Of a DNA stretch of 11,742 nt, positions 1 through 6,690 are shown piece after piece. Below the pieces are notes generated by a model, which searched no databases, was not told the origin of the DNA, and saw only the letters and a program-made list of their open reading frames with translations. Numbering within the stretch: position 1 is the first letter of the stretch; every line of letters starts with the position of its first letter. The position numbers and the translations under genes are program-made. The stretch is from UBA668 sp043740085. GTDB taxonomy: Bacteria; Actinomycetota; Acidimicrobiia; Acidimicrobiales; Ilumatobacteraceae. Location of the stretch: NCBI GenBank assembly GCA_043740085.1, contig JAYUCY010000023.1:1-11742 (forward strand), in the 5' to 3' direction.

Positions 1-237
1 GCGATGGCCACGCAGAACCTGCTGCTGTTGGCCGAAGACCGTGGTTTGGGCGCGCTGTACTTCGGGATCTTTCGCAATGCGCGGGTGCTGCTCGACGAGC
101 TGGGTGTGCCGCCGCACGTACTGCAGGTGGGCGTTGTCGCGTTGGGGCATCGGGCTGCTGACGACCAGCAGTCTGGCTCGGCTCGCACACGGCCGCGACG
201 GGCTGCCGACGACGTGATCCATCACCAGCGCTGGTGA
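1..237 (+). CDS. Nitroreductase family protein, C-terminal fragment
   Basis: The reading frame is open from base 1 to a TGA at 235-237, so the gene starts upstream of the window; the first ATG (base 4) is internal. The 78 visible residues match the end of the FMN-dependent nitroreductase fold: a helix beginning ATQNLLL, then GLGALYFGIF, an LGVP turn, the strand VGVVALGH, and a basic SARTRPRR tail ending in HHQRW. Members of this family reduce nitro groups, quinones or related substrates with NAD(P)H through bound FMN; the substrate here cannot be read from the fragment. An 84-base gap separates it from the DUF35 gene, so co-transcription is possible but not shown. The family call is by pattern recognition from the C-terminus only. 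Confidence 0.72.
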   Translation, partial: AMATQNLLLLAEDRGLGALYFGIFRNARVLLDELGVPPHVLQVGVVALGHRAADDQQSGSARTRPRRAADDVIHHQRW

Positions 238-308
238 CGTAGCTGCTGCTCCGGCTCGGTGCGGAACCCCCCTGCTGGCTAGGTTCGCGCGCAGCAACGA
301 CGCACACT

Positions 309-312
309 GGAG
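309..312 (+). promoter_or_regulatory. Shine-Dalgarno site that selects the DUF35 start
   Basis: GGAG lies 9 bases before the ATG at 322 and immediately next to the ATG at 313. The spacing supports initiation at 322. Confidence 0.5.
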
Positions 313-321
313 ATGTTCGCA

Positions 322-717
322 ATGGCCAACCAGATCCCCCTTGTCGACTATCTGGTGCTTGGCGACACGCCGCACCTTACGGCCAACGAATGCGGCAGCT
401 GCGGGGCCCGTTTCTTTGGTCGCCGCAATGCGTGTGCCAGTTGCAGCGGCACCGAATTCAAGACGGTCGCAATCGACACCACTGGTGAAGTCAAGGCGTT
501 CACGATCGTGACGTTCGCAGCCCCCGGGGTTCCGGTGCCGTTCGTGTCGGCAATCGTCGACTGCGATGGCACCAGCGTGCGCGGCAATGTCATCAATGTG
601 GAAGCGTCCCCCGAGCATGTCTCGCTGGGCATGAAGGTGGCATTGGCCACGTACACCATCGGCACCGACGACAACGGCACCGAAGCCATCGGCTTCGGCT
701 TTGCTCCGTTGACCTGA
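322..717 (+). CDS. DUF35 zinc-ribbon / OB-fold protein, thiolase partner
   Basis: A 131-residue protein with a rubredoxin-like zinc ribbon near the N-terminus (C24-x2-C27-x10-C38-x2-C41) followed by a beta-rich domain (roughly residues 50-131) expected to form an OB fold. This is the DUF35 arrangement. DUF35 proteins bind thiolases, HMG-CoA synthases or SCP-x-type aldolases and are thought to help position the acyl-CoA; the DUF35 part of ChsH2 binding Ltp2 in steroid side-chain degradation is a known case. The thiolase gene lies 25 bases downstream, which fits that pairing. An in-frame ATG lies at 313, but GGAG at 309-312 directly abuts it, whereas it sits 9 bases before the ATG at 322, so 322 is preferred. 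A weak -10-like TAGGTT lies at 280-285. The substrate is unknown. Confidence 0.85.
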   Translation: MANQIPLVDYLVLGDTPHLTANECGSCGARFFGRRNACASCSGTEFKTVAIDTTGEVKAFTIVTFAAPGVPVPFVSAIVDCDGTSVRGNVINVEASPEHVSLGMKVALATYTIGTDDNGTEAIGFGFAPLT

Positions 718-742
718 ACGACTTCGACTGAAGGAGACCATC

Positions 743-1948
743 ATGAGCGATGACATTTGGATTCTCGGCATTCACATGACCAAGTTCGGTAAGTACCCGG
801 ACCTGGACATCGTCGACCTCGCCTCGCAGGCGGCACTCGCCGCGCTGGCCGACGGCGGGGTCACGATGAAGGACATCGGCGTGCTTGCCGCTGGCTGCCT
901 GATGGCTTCCAACGCTGGCATCGGCCAGCAGCTACAGAAGCAGATCGGCCAGACCGGCATCCCGGTCTACAACGTGGCCAATGCCTGTGCAACCGGCGCG
1001 ACTGCGCTGCGCACGGCCATCATGGCCGTCAAGTCTGGCGAGGTCGATATGGGCCTCGCAGTTGGTGTCGAGAAGCTGGCCGGCGCTGGTCTGCTGGGCG
1101 CAGGTGGTCGCCCGAAGAGCGACAAGAATGAATGGAACCCGGCGGGCCGCTTCGGCGCCGTCGCCACCACTGACGGTCGGATTGGTACCGACAGCATGCC
1201 CGGCGTGTTTGCGCAGGTGGGTATGGAGTACGGCCACAAGTACGGCGGTACCAGCTTCGAACTCTTCGCCAAGATCAGCGAGAAGAACCATGCGCACAGC
1301 ACACTGAACCCGCTGGCCGCATACACCAAGCGGATGACGCTGGACGAGATCATGAACGACATCATGATTGCGTATCCCAACACCCGCCCGATGTGCAGCG
1401 CCAACTGCGATGGCGCGGCGGCGGCGGTCGTGGTCAGCGGGGCAAAGTTGCGCACGATGTCACTGGAGCAGCAGCGTCGCGCCATCAAGGTCTCGGCGTC
1501 GGTGCTGACCAGCGACCCATACGAAGAGGGCTGCCAGGTGTTGCCCAACGTCAACACCCTCACGCGCAACGCGGCCAAGATTGCATACGAGCAGGCCGGC
1601 ATCGGACCGTCAGATCTCGACCTGGTCGAGCTGCACGACTGCTTCGCCACCGCCGAGCTGGTGCACTACGACAACTTGATGCTGTGTGAGGAAGGCGGCG
1701 CTGCCGACTTCTTCAACTCGGGTGCCACGTGGCGCGAGGGCAGTATGCCGGTCAACGTCTCGGGCGGCTTGGAGTCCAAGGGCCACCCGATCGCGGCCAC
1801 CGGTATCGCGAACGTCTGGGAAGTCTGCCACCACCTGCGTGGCGAGGCTGGCGATCGCCAGATCCACGGTGCCAAGGTGGGCTTGGCCCATGTCATCGGC
1901 CTCGGCTCGGCGTGCGGTGTGCACATCCTGGAGAGCTCCGGGCGGTAA
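743..1948 (+). CDS. Thiolase of the SCP2/SCP-x (lipid-transfer) type
   Basis: A 401-residue thiolase-fold protein, full length for the family. The nucleophilic cysteine is C82 in NACATGATAL; the SCP2-type HDCF loop is at 298-301; the GHP histidine is H348 in SKGHPIAATG. The classical C-terminal CxG cysteine is absent: that stretch reads HVIGLGSACG. In SCP2-type thiolases the HDCF cysteine is known to take over that role, here C300. The expected reaction is thiolytic cleavage of 3-ketoacyl-CoA or the reverse condensation, in the cytosol. With the adjacent DUF35 protein it probably forms a complex acting on a bulky or branched acyl-CoA, though the actual substrate cannot be told. A strong AAGGAG (731-736) sits 6 bases before the ATG. 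The neighbouring DUF35 gene ends 25 bases upstream, indicating an operon. C82 argues against an Ltp2-like aldolase that has lost the thiolase nucleophile. Confidence 0.88.
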   Translation: MSDDIWILGIHMTKFGKYPDLDIVDLASQAALAALADGGVTMKDIGVLAAGCLMASNAGIGQQLQKQIGQTGIPVYNVANACATGATALRTAIMAVKSGEVDMGLAVGVEKLAGAGLLGAGGRPKSDKNEWNPAGRFGAVATTDGRIGTDSMPGVFAQVGMEYGHKYGGTSFELFAKISEKNHAHSTLNPLAAYTKRMTLDEIMNDIMIAYPNTRPMCSANCDGAAAAVVVSGAKLRTMSLEQQRRAIKVSASVLTSDPYEEGCQVLPNVNTLTRNAAKIAYEQAGIGPSDLDLVELHDCFATAELVHYDNLMLCEEGGAADFFNSGATWREGSMPVNVSGGLESKGHPIAATGIANVWEVCHHLRGEAGDRQIHGAKVGLAHVIGLGSACGVHILESSGR

Positions 1949-1949
1949 C

Positions 1950-1992
1950 ACCCGGCGCTCTTGCCGAGAGATGGAAATCTCTCCGCCCGGGT
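1950..1992. terminator. Candidate bidirectional hairpin between convergent genes
   Basis: In the 64-base gap between the thiolase and the DUF255 gene, GAGAGAT (1966-1972) and ATCTCTC (1977-1983) form a perfect 7-bp stem around GGAA, a GNRA-type tetraloop on the plus strand. Two more pairs (1963-1986, 1964-1985) follow one mismatch. Alternatively, outer arms CCCGG (1951-1955) and CCGGG (1987-1991), with A1950-T1992, could close a larger structure. There is no T-tract on either side, so it would be a tail-less terminator or simply an mRNA-end stabiliser. The position is right for both strands. Confidence 0.45.
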
Positions 1993-2012
1993 TGGACGAT
2001 GTGTCGCAGACG

Positions 2013-3989
2013 TCAGGGCAGTTGCGCGGCGAGGTCTGTCACTTTGTCAGCAGGGAGCTGACAGACATGATCGCGACACACGAATGCGGCGCCGTCGCGG
2101 CGCTGGTGCCACAGCGGGCTGTCGTACGGCTCGCCCCAGGCAACGACGGCATCAGGTAGCCAGTGGCGGCGCACTTCGGCCAGCAGATCTGGGCGGTCAC
2201 CGGTGATGACGATCTCGGTGATGCCCGCGAGGCGTGAGGCGATGGCGGTCAATGCCTGTGAGAAGGCGGAGGGGGATTGCGGGATGGCCCTCGCCAGCAG
2301 GCGAATGATTTGGTCGGCGTGATTGGTGTAGCGGGCCTCACCGGTGAGTGCCCCCAGGCGGGCGAGCGCTACGGCCGCCGTCGAATTGGCGGATGGCGTG
2401 GCGTTGTCCAGCAGTTCCTTCTGCCGCGCCACCAACTGTTCGCCGTCGTCGGGTGTGGTGAACAGCCCGCCGCGGTCGACGTCCCAGAAGTGGTCCAGCA
2501 GCACGTCCACTATCTCGCGAGCGCTTTCGATCCAGCGTGCCTGGCCGGTGAGCTCGGCAAGGCGTGTGAAGCCGTCGATGAGCGTGGCGTGGTCTGCTGC
2601 CAGCGCAGAATGGCGGGCCTGCGGATGGCCGTCTGCGTGCCACGAGCGATACCAGCGGCCGTCTGGACGGCGCAGTTCGCGAAGCAGGAACTCACCGTTG
2701 GCCGTGGCGGCAGCGGTCCAGTCGGCGCGGTCGAAGGCGGCCGCCGCCTCGCACAATGCCGCCAGCATGAGCCCGTTCCACTCCGCCAGCACCTTGTCGT
2801 CCAGGCCTGGTTGCAGACGCTGTGTGCGTGCATCGAACAGGCGTTGGCGGGCTGCGTCAACGTGTGCCGGACGAGCCAGGTGGCCGCGATGGAGCAACCG
2901 CGCCGGGATTGTGCGGCCCTCGAAGTTACCGCCGTCGGTGAACTCGTACCAGTCGAGCGCGGCGTCGGCGTCGGGGCCAAGTACGGCGCGCACCTCGTCG
3001 CTCGTCCACGTGTGGAACAACCCTTCATGGCCGTGCCCATCGGCATCTGGCGAGTCGGCATCTTGCGCCGAATAGAAGCCGCCGTCGGGGTGGCGTAGGT
3101 CGCGCAGCACGTACTCCACCGTCTCCTCGACGACTTGCCGATAGCGCGCGTCGCCGGTGAGCAGCGCGGCGTGCGTGTACACGCGAATGAGCAGCGCCTG
3201 GTCGTAGAGCATCTTTTCGAAGTGCGGCACCAGCCACTGGGCATCCACCGAGTAGCGGGCGAACCCGCCGCCGAGGTGGTCGTAGATGCCGCCACTGGCC
3301 ATCGCGTCCAGCGAAGTGGTCAGCAACGCCAGCCGCTGTGCATCTGGTGTCGTGATGAGCGAGCGGGCGATGAGATCAAGACTCATTGTCGAGGGGAATT
3401 TCGGAGCACTGCCGAAGCCGCCCCATTGTGGATCGAACTGGGACGCGAGCTGGGACAGTCCCGACTCGACAATCTCGGGTCCCGGATAGTCTGCGACCGG
3501 CAGCACGCTGGCCGAGCGGGTCAGGGCCTCGCCGAGAGCGGTGATGTTCTGGCGCAGATCGTCGGGGCGGGTGCGCCACACGTCGTCGACTGCGGCCGTG
3601 AGTTGCAGAAACGCCGGCTTGGGGAAGTAGGTGCCGCCATAGAACGGCTCGCCCTGCGGGTTCATGAAGACCGTCATCGGCCAGCCGCCGCGGCCCGTCA
3701 TTGCCTGCACCGCGTCCATGTACACGGCGTCAACGTCGGGACGTTCCTCGCGGTCGACCTTGACATTGACGAACAGCCGGTTCATCTGTTCGGCAACTTC
3801 GGCGTCCTCGAAGCACTCGTGAGCCATCACGTGGCACCAGTGGCACGCCGAGTAGCCGACGCTCAGCAGGATCGGGACGTTTCGTTCCTTGGCCGCGGCG
3901 AACGCCTCCGGCCCCCACGCATACCAATCGACCGGGTTGTCACGGTGCTGGCGCAGATACGGCGAGGTTTCGTCGGCGAGCCGATTCAC
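2013..3989 (-). CDS. DUF255 thioredoxin-fold protein (YyaL/SPATA20 type)
   Basis: A 658-residue protein with the DUF255 opening NRLADETSPYLRQH followed by NPVDWY. An N-terminal thioredoxin-like domain (about residues 1-165) carries C49-H-W-C52 in SACHWCHVM, then FEDAEVAEQMN, VDREERPDVD and a GGWPMTVF segment, all typical of the family. The rest (about 170-658) resembles an alpha/alpha-barrel of the glycosidase or epimerase kind, including GGIYDHLGGGFARYSVD and HFEKMLYDQALL. The family is widespread in bacteria and animals but has no firmly known reaction; redox or sugar-related roles have been suggested from the fold. The start is GTG at 3989, 5 bases after the enoyl reductase stop codon and without a clear Shine-Dalgarno, suggesting translational coupling. 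The length is normal and both CxxC cysteines are present. Confidence 0.88.
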   Translation of the reverse strand: MNRLADETSPYLRQHRDNPVDWYAWGPEAFAAAKERNVPILLSVGYSACHWCHVMAHECFEDAEVAEQMNRLFVNVKVDREERPDVDAVYMDAVQAMTGRGGWPMTVFMNPQGEPFYGGTYFPKPAFLQLTAAVDDVWRTRPDDLRQNITALGEALTRSASVLPVADYPGPEIVESGLSQLASQFDPQWGGFGSAPKFPSTMSLDLIARSLITTPDAQRLALLTTSLDAMASGGIYDHLGGGFARYSVDAQWLVPHFEKMLYDQALLIRVYTHAALLTGDARYRQVVEETVEYVLRDLRHPDGGFYSAQDADSPDADGHGHEGLFHTWTSDEVRAVLGPDADAALDWYEFTDGGNFEGRTIPARLLHRGHLARPAHVDAARQRLFDARTQRLQPGLDDKVLAEWNGLMLAALCEAAAAFDRADWTAAATANGEFLLRELRRPDGRWYRSWHADGHPQARHSALAADHATLIDGFTRLAELTGQARWIESAREIVDVLLDHFWDVDRGGLFTTPDDGEQLVARQKELLDNATPSANSTAAVALARLGALTGEARYTNHADQIIRLLARAIPQSPSAFSQALTAIASRLAGITEIVITGDRPDLLAEVRRHWLPDAVVAWGEPYDSPLWHQRRDGAAFVCRDHVCQLPADKVTDLAAQLP

Positions 3990-3994
3990 GTGGG

Positions 3995-4762
3995 TTAGGC
4001 GCCAACGGCGTGGTAGCCGCCGTCAACATGCACGACTTCGCCGGTGGTGGCGGGGAACCAGTCGCTGAGCAGTGCCACGCAGGCCTTGGCGACAGCTGAG
4101 GAGTCGGTGACGTCCCACCCCAGCGGCGCACGGTCGTCCCAGATGTCTTCGAACTTCTTGAAGCCGGGGATACTCTTCGCTGCCATTGTTTTCACCGGGC
4201 CGGCCGCGACCAGGTTGCTGCGGATGCCCTGCGGCCCCAGCTCGCGGGCCAGGTAGCGGCTGACGCTTTCTAGGGCCGACTTGGCGACGCCCATCCAGTT
4301 GTAGGCCGGCCAGGCAACGGTGTTGTCGAAGTCGAGGCCCACAAACGCACCTCCCGACGTCATCAACGGAACGAACGCCTCGGCCAGCGCCTTCAGCGAG
4401 TACGCGCTGACATGCAGTGCCACGGCGACGTCGGCCCACTGTGGCGCCAGGAAATCTTCGCCCAGGCATGCCTCGGGCGCGAACCCGATGCTGTGCAGCA
4501 CGCCATCGACGCGGCCCCACTTCTCTGCGAGCGCGTTGCGCACGGCAACGAGGTGCTCGGGGTTGGTGACGTCCAGCTCAAAGACGTCGACCGGCGCGGG
4601 CAGCTTGCGCCCAGTGCGTTGCGTCAGGCTGAGGGCGCGCCCGGCACCGGTGAGGACAATGTTGGCGCCCTCCTGCTGTGCCAGCAGTGCCACGCCATAT
4701 GCCAGTGAAGCGTCGGTGAGGACGCCGGTGATCACGATGTTCTTGCCAGTGAGGAGGCCCAT
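3995..4762 (-). CDS. fabI: Enoyl-[acyl-carrier-protein] reductase (NADH), FabI/InhA-like
   Basis: A 255-residue short-chain-dehydrogenase-fold enzyme that reduces trans-2-enoyl-ACP in the last step of each FAS-II elongation cycle. The N-terminus has the ENR-type nucleotide site (GKNIVITGVLTDASLAYGV, G13 and S19), then HSIGF (90-94) and the catalytic pair Y154-x6-K161 in PAYNWMGVAKSALES. The core, including RSNLVAAGP and LLSDWFPATTGE, is very like mycobacterial InhA. The substrate-binding loop (about 189-216) is about 10 residues shorter than I recall for InhA and matches the E. coli FabI length, so ordinary-length acyl chains are likely. The ATG at 4762 begins MGLLTGK as in the family; the frame runs 160 codons further upstream, but that part is antisense to the neighbouring gene. 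A leaderless-type promoter precedes it. A DUF255 gene follows after 5 bases. Confidence 0.93.
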   Translation of the reverse strand: MGLLTGKNIVITGVLTDASLAYGVALLAQQEGANIVLTGAGRALSLTQRTGRKLPAPVDVFELDVTNPEHLVAVRNALAEKWGRVDGVLHSIGFAPEACLGEDFLAPQWADVAVALHVSAYSLKALAEAFVPLMTSGGAFVGLDFDNTVAWPAYNWMGVAKSALESVSRYLARELGPQGIRSNLVAAGPVKTMAAKSIPGFKKFEDIWDDRAPLGWDVTDSSAVAKACVALLSDWFPATTGEVVHVDGGYHAVGA

Positions 4763-4797
4763 GTCGGCGACTGTAACCGCGAGCGACCGGTGTGCAA
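4763..4797 (-). promoter_or_regulatory. Predicted leaderless promoter of fabI
   Basis: Reading on the minus strand, TTGCAC (4797-4792) and TACAGT (4775-4770) form a -35/-10 pair with a 16-base spacer. The -10 box ends 7 bases before the ATG at 4762, so transcription would start at or next to the A of the start codon. No Shine-Dalgarno is visible, consistent with a leaderless mRNA. The -35 box lies within 11-16 bases of the divergent NADP reductase start, so the two genes share control space. Confidence 0.5.
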
Positions 4798-4807
4798 GGC
4801 TGACTGG

Positions 4808-5548
4808 ATGCGTATTGGCATTCTTGGAGGTACCGGCCCCGCCGGCAGCGCCCTCGCGGCGCGGCTTGCATCGGTTGGCTACGACGCCGTCATTGGCTCG
4901 CGTTCGAAGTACCGCGCGATGGAGGCACGTGACAGCCTGGTGGAGAAGTGGCCGGACCTGGCGCCGCGACTCTCTTATGGTGACAACGCTGCCGCGGCTG
5001 ATTGCGACATTGTCGTCATCGCCACCCCCTGGGATTCGGCGGCGACGACCGCACAGGAGAACGCCGCGGCGCTCGCCGGCAAAATTGTGGTCAGTATGGC
5101 CAATGCGCTCGTGCGCGTCGGTCACGAGTTCCAGCCCTTGGTGCCGCCGCGCGGCAGTGTGGCTGCGCACGTGCAGGCTGCCGTTCCGAGCTGCCGTGTT
5201 GTGGCCGCGTTTCACCACCTGCCAGCCACCGAGCTGGGCCACATCGGCCAGCCGATCGACAGTGATGTCCTGATCTGTGGCGACGACGCAGCAGCGGTGC
5301 TGACAATGAGCGACATCGTGTCGGCGATTCCCGGCTGTCGGCCGCTCGACGCTGGCGAGTTGTCGAATGCCACCGCTATTGAAGCCTTCACCGCAGTGCT
5401 GCTGCAGTTGAATGTGCGCTACAAGACGCGCGTTGCCCCCAAGCTGACCGGTATCAAGGGCGATCCGCGGGTGGAAAAGGCAGCGGCGAAGACTGCCGCC
5501 GCCGAGGCGGCCGAGACGGCCGCCAAGGAAGTAGCGTCGCCAGCGTGA
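4808..5548 (+). CDS. npdG: F420-dependent NADP reductase (8-hydroxy-5-deazaflavin:NADPH oxidoreductase)
   Basis: A 246-residue cytosolic enzyme predicted to move hydride between NADPH and coenzyme F420. The N-terminus is the NADP site GILGGTGPAGSALA (4-17), with G30-S31-R32 after the second strand, where Ser/Arg hold the NADP 2'-phosphate. Further family features are DIVVIATPWDS, a VVAAFHHLPA segment that contacts F420 in known structures, the LICGDD strand and RPLDAGELSNA. The last 26 residues (221-246) are a low-complexity Ala/Glu/Lys tail not needed for the fold. A GTG start at 4790 would add six residues; ATG 4808 is preferred because it begins at MRIGILGG and has AAGG 8 bases upstream. 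The gene is divergent from fabI and overlaps the downstream ligase gene by 4 bases. Its presence implies that the organism makes F420. Confidence 0.9.
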   Translation: MRIGILGGTGPAGSALAARLASVGYDAVIGSRSKYRAMEARDSLVEKWPDLAPRLSYGDNAAAADCDIVVIATPWDSAATTAQENAAALAGKIVVSMANALVRVGHEFQPLVPPRGSVAAHVQAAVPSCRVVAAFHHLPATELGHIGQPIDSDVLICGDDAAAVLTMSDIVSAIPGCRPLDAGELSNATAIEAFTAVLLQLNVRYKTRVAPKLTGIKGDPRVEKAAAKTAAAEAAETAAKEVASPA

Positions 5549-6663
5549 CGATGCGTTTGTACGACACCGCCCGTCAGGCCGTAGTGCCCTTCGAGCCCGG
5601 TGAGCAGGTGCTCATGTACACCTGCGGGATCACTCCGTATGACGCCACACACCTGGGTCATGCCGCCACCTTCATCAACTACGACGTCGTACAGCGTCGG
5701 CTCATCGACATGGGCCACACCGTCAAGTGCGTGCGCAACGTCACCGACGTTGACGACCCGCTGTTCGCAAAAGCTCGCGAGCTTGGTGTCCACTATCTCG
5801 ATCTTGCTGCTGGCGAGGAAGCTCGCTTTGAGCGCGACATGGTGGCGCTCAATGCATTGCCCGTCGCTAGCTCGCCGCGTGCGTCAAGTGCCATCCCCGA
5901 CATTCGCGGCTTCATCGGGATGGTGCTGGATCGCGGCTTTGCGTACGAAGCTGGCGGCAGCGTCTACTTCGACGTGTCGAAGTTTCCGTCGTTCGGAACG
6001 GTCAGCCACTACACCGAAGAACAGATGATGGACTACGCCCGCGAGCGCGGCGGCAACATCGGCGATCCGCACAAGCGGCACCCGCTCGACTTCGTGCTGT
6101 GGCATCCGTCGCTGCCCGACGAACCCAGTTGGGACACCATGTGGGGCCCCGGTCGCCCGGGCTGGCACATCGAGTGCAGCGCGCTTGCGCTGCGCGAGCT
6201 GGGCACCACCATCGACCTGCACGGTGGCGGCAGCGACCTCATCTTCCCGCACCACGAGTGCGAGCGTGCGCAGAGCGAAGCGGCCACCGGCGAGCAGTTC
6301 GTGAAGCACTGGATGCACGTCGCGATGGTGTTCATGGACGGCCACAAGATGTCCAAGAGCCTTGGCAATCTGGTGTTTGTCGACAAATTGCGCACCGAGT
6401 GGGACCCACGGGCTATTCGCCTCGCGATCATCGAGCACCACTACCGCCGCGAGTGGGAATGGGACGACACGCTGATGCCGCGCAACGCTGCCCGGCTGGC
6501 AGCCTGGGGCGCTACCAGTGGTGAAAGTGGCGTCGTTGAAGAAGTACGCACCGCGCTCGATGACGACCTCGACACGCCATCGGCGCTGGCTGCAGTGGAT
6601 GCAGCTGCTGCTGCAGGGCTGGGCGTGCACGATGCGGCAGCACTTTTGGGCGTACTGCTCTAG
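5545..6663 (+). CDS. mshC: MshC-like cysteine:GlcN-inositol ligase (CysRS paralogue)
   Basis: A 372-residue class I aminoacyl-tRNA-synthetase-like enzyme. The opening CGITPYDATHLGHAAT (from C27) is the MshC signature, where cysteinyl-tRNA synthetases read CGPTVYD. The HIGH motif is HLGH (36-39). Zinc ligands are expected at C27, C211 (GWHIECSA) and H236 in FPHHECE; the second motif is HKMSKSLGN. MshC joins cysteine to glucosaminyl-inositol with ATP, the step before MshD in mycothiol synthesis. The region after HHE (CERAQSEAATGEQF) reads more like CysRS, and E240 matches the CysRS zinc glutamate. There is no room for the CysRS anticodon domain, and the protein is shorter than the roughly 410 residues usual for MshC. 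GTG 5545 overlaps the reductase TGA and has AAGGAAG 13 bases upstream; ATG 5551 is the alternative. A tRNA-free CysRS paralogue of another function cannot be excluded. Confidence 0.82.
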   Translation: MTMRLYDTARQAVVPFEPGEQVLMYTCGITPYDATHLGHAATFINYDVVQRRLIDMGHTVKCVRNVTDVDDPLFAKARELGVHYLDLAAGEEARFERDMVALNALPVASSPRASSAIPDIRGFIGMVLDRGFAYEAGGSVYFDVSKFPSFGTVSHYTEEQMMDYARERGGNIGDPHKRHPLDFVLWHPSLPDEPSWDTMWGPGRPGWHIECSALALRELGTTIDLHGGGSDLIFPHHECERAQSEAATGEQFVKHWMHVAMVFMDGHKMSKSLGNLVFVDKLRTEWDPRAIRLAIIEHHYRREWEWDDTLMPRNAARLAAWGATSGESGVVEEVRTALDDDLDTPSALAAVDAAAAAGLGVHDAAALLGVLL

Positions 6664-6677
6664 AGGTTGCTGGCGAC

Positions 6678-6690
6678 TATGCTCCGCGAC
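6678..6690 (+). promoter_or_regulatory. Possible -10 box upstream of the plsC-like gene
   Basis: TATGCT (6678-6683) lies 7 bases before an ATG at 6691, the spacing seen at leaderless starts. No convincing -35 box is visible. It would start a transcript at the short ORF 6691-6717 and give the acyltransferase gene its own promoter in addition to read-through from the ligase gene. Confidence 0.35.

Noticed and set aside
238..321. Small gene or RNA between the nitroreductase and DUF35 genes
   Set aside because: Only 84 bases with no clear frame, start or stable hairpin; a weak TAGGTT -10-like box is all that can be seen.
3135..3998. 287-codon plus-strand frame opposite the DUF255 gene
   Set aside because: The minus strand encodes an intact conserved protein here; the plus frame is a composition shadow.
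4763..5242. Upstream extension of the fabI frame by 160 codons on the minus strand
   Set aside because: It lies antisense to the well-recognised npdG gene, has no family similarity, and the ATG at 4762 begins exactly at the conserved enoyl reductase N-terminus.
5545..6663. Calling this gene a housekeeping cysS
   Set aside because: The GITPYDATHLGHAAT signature and the lack of an anticodon-binding region favour MshC, although some CysRS-like features are noted as a finding.
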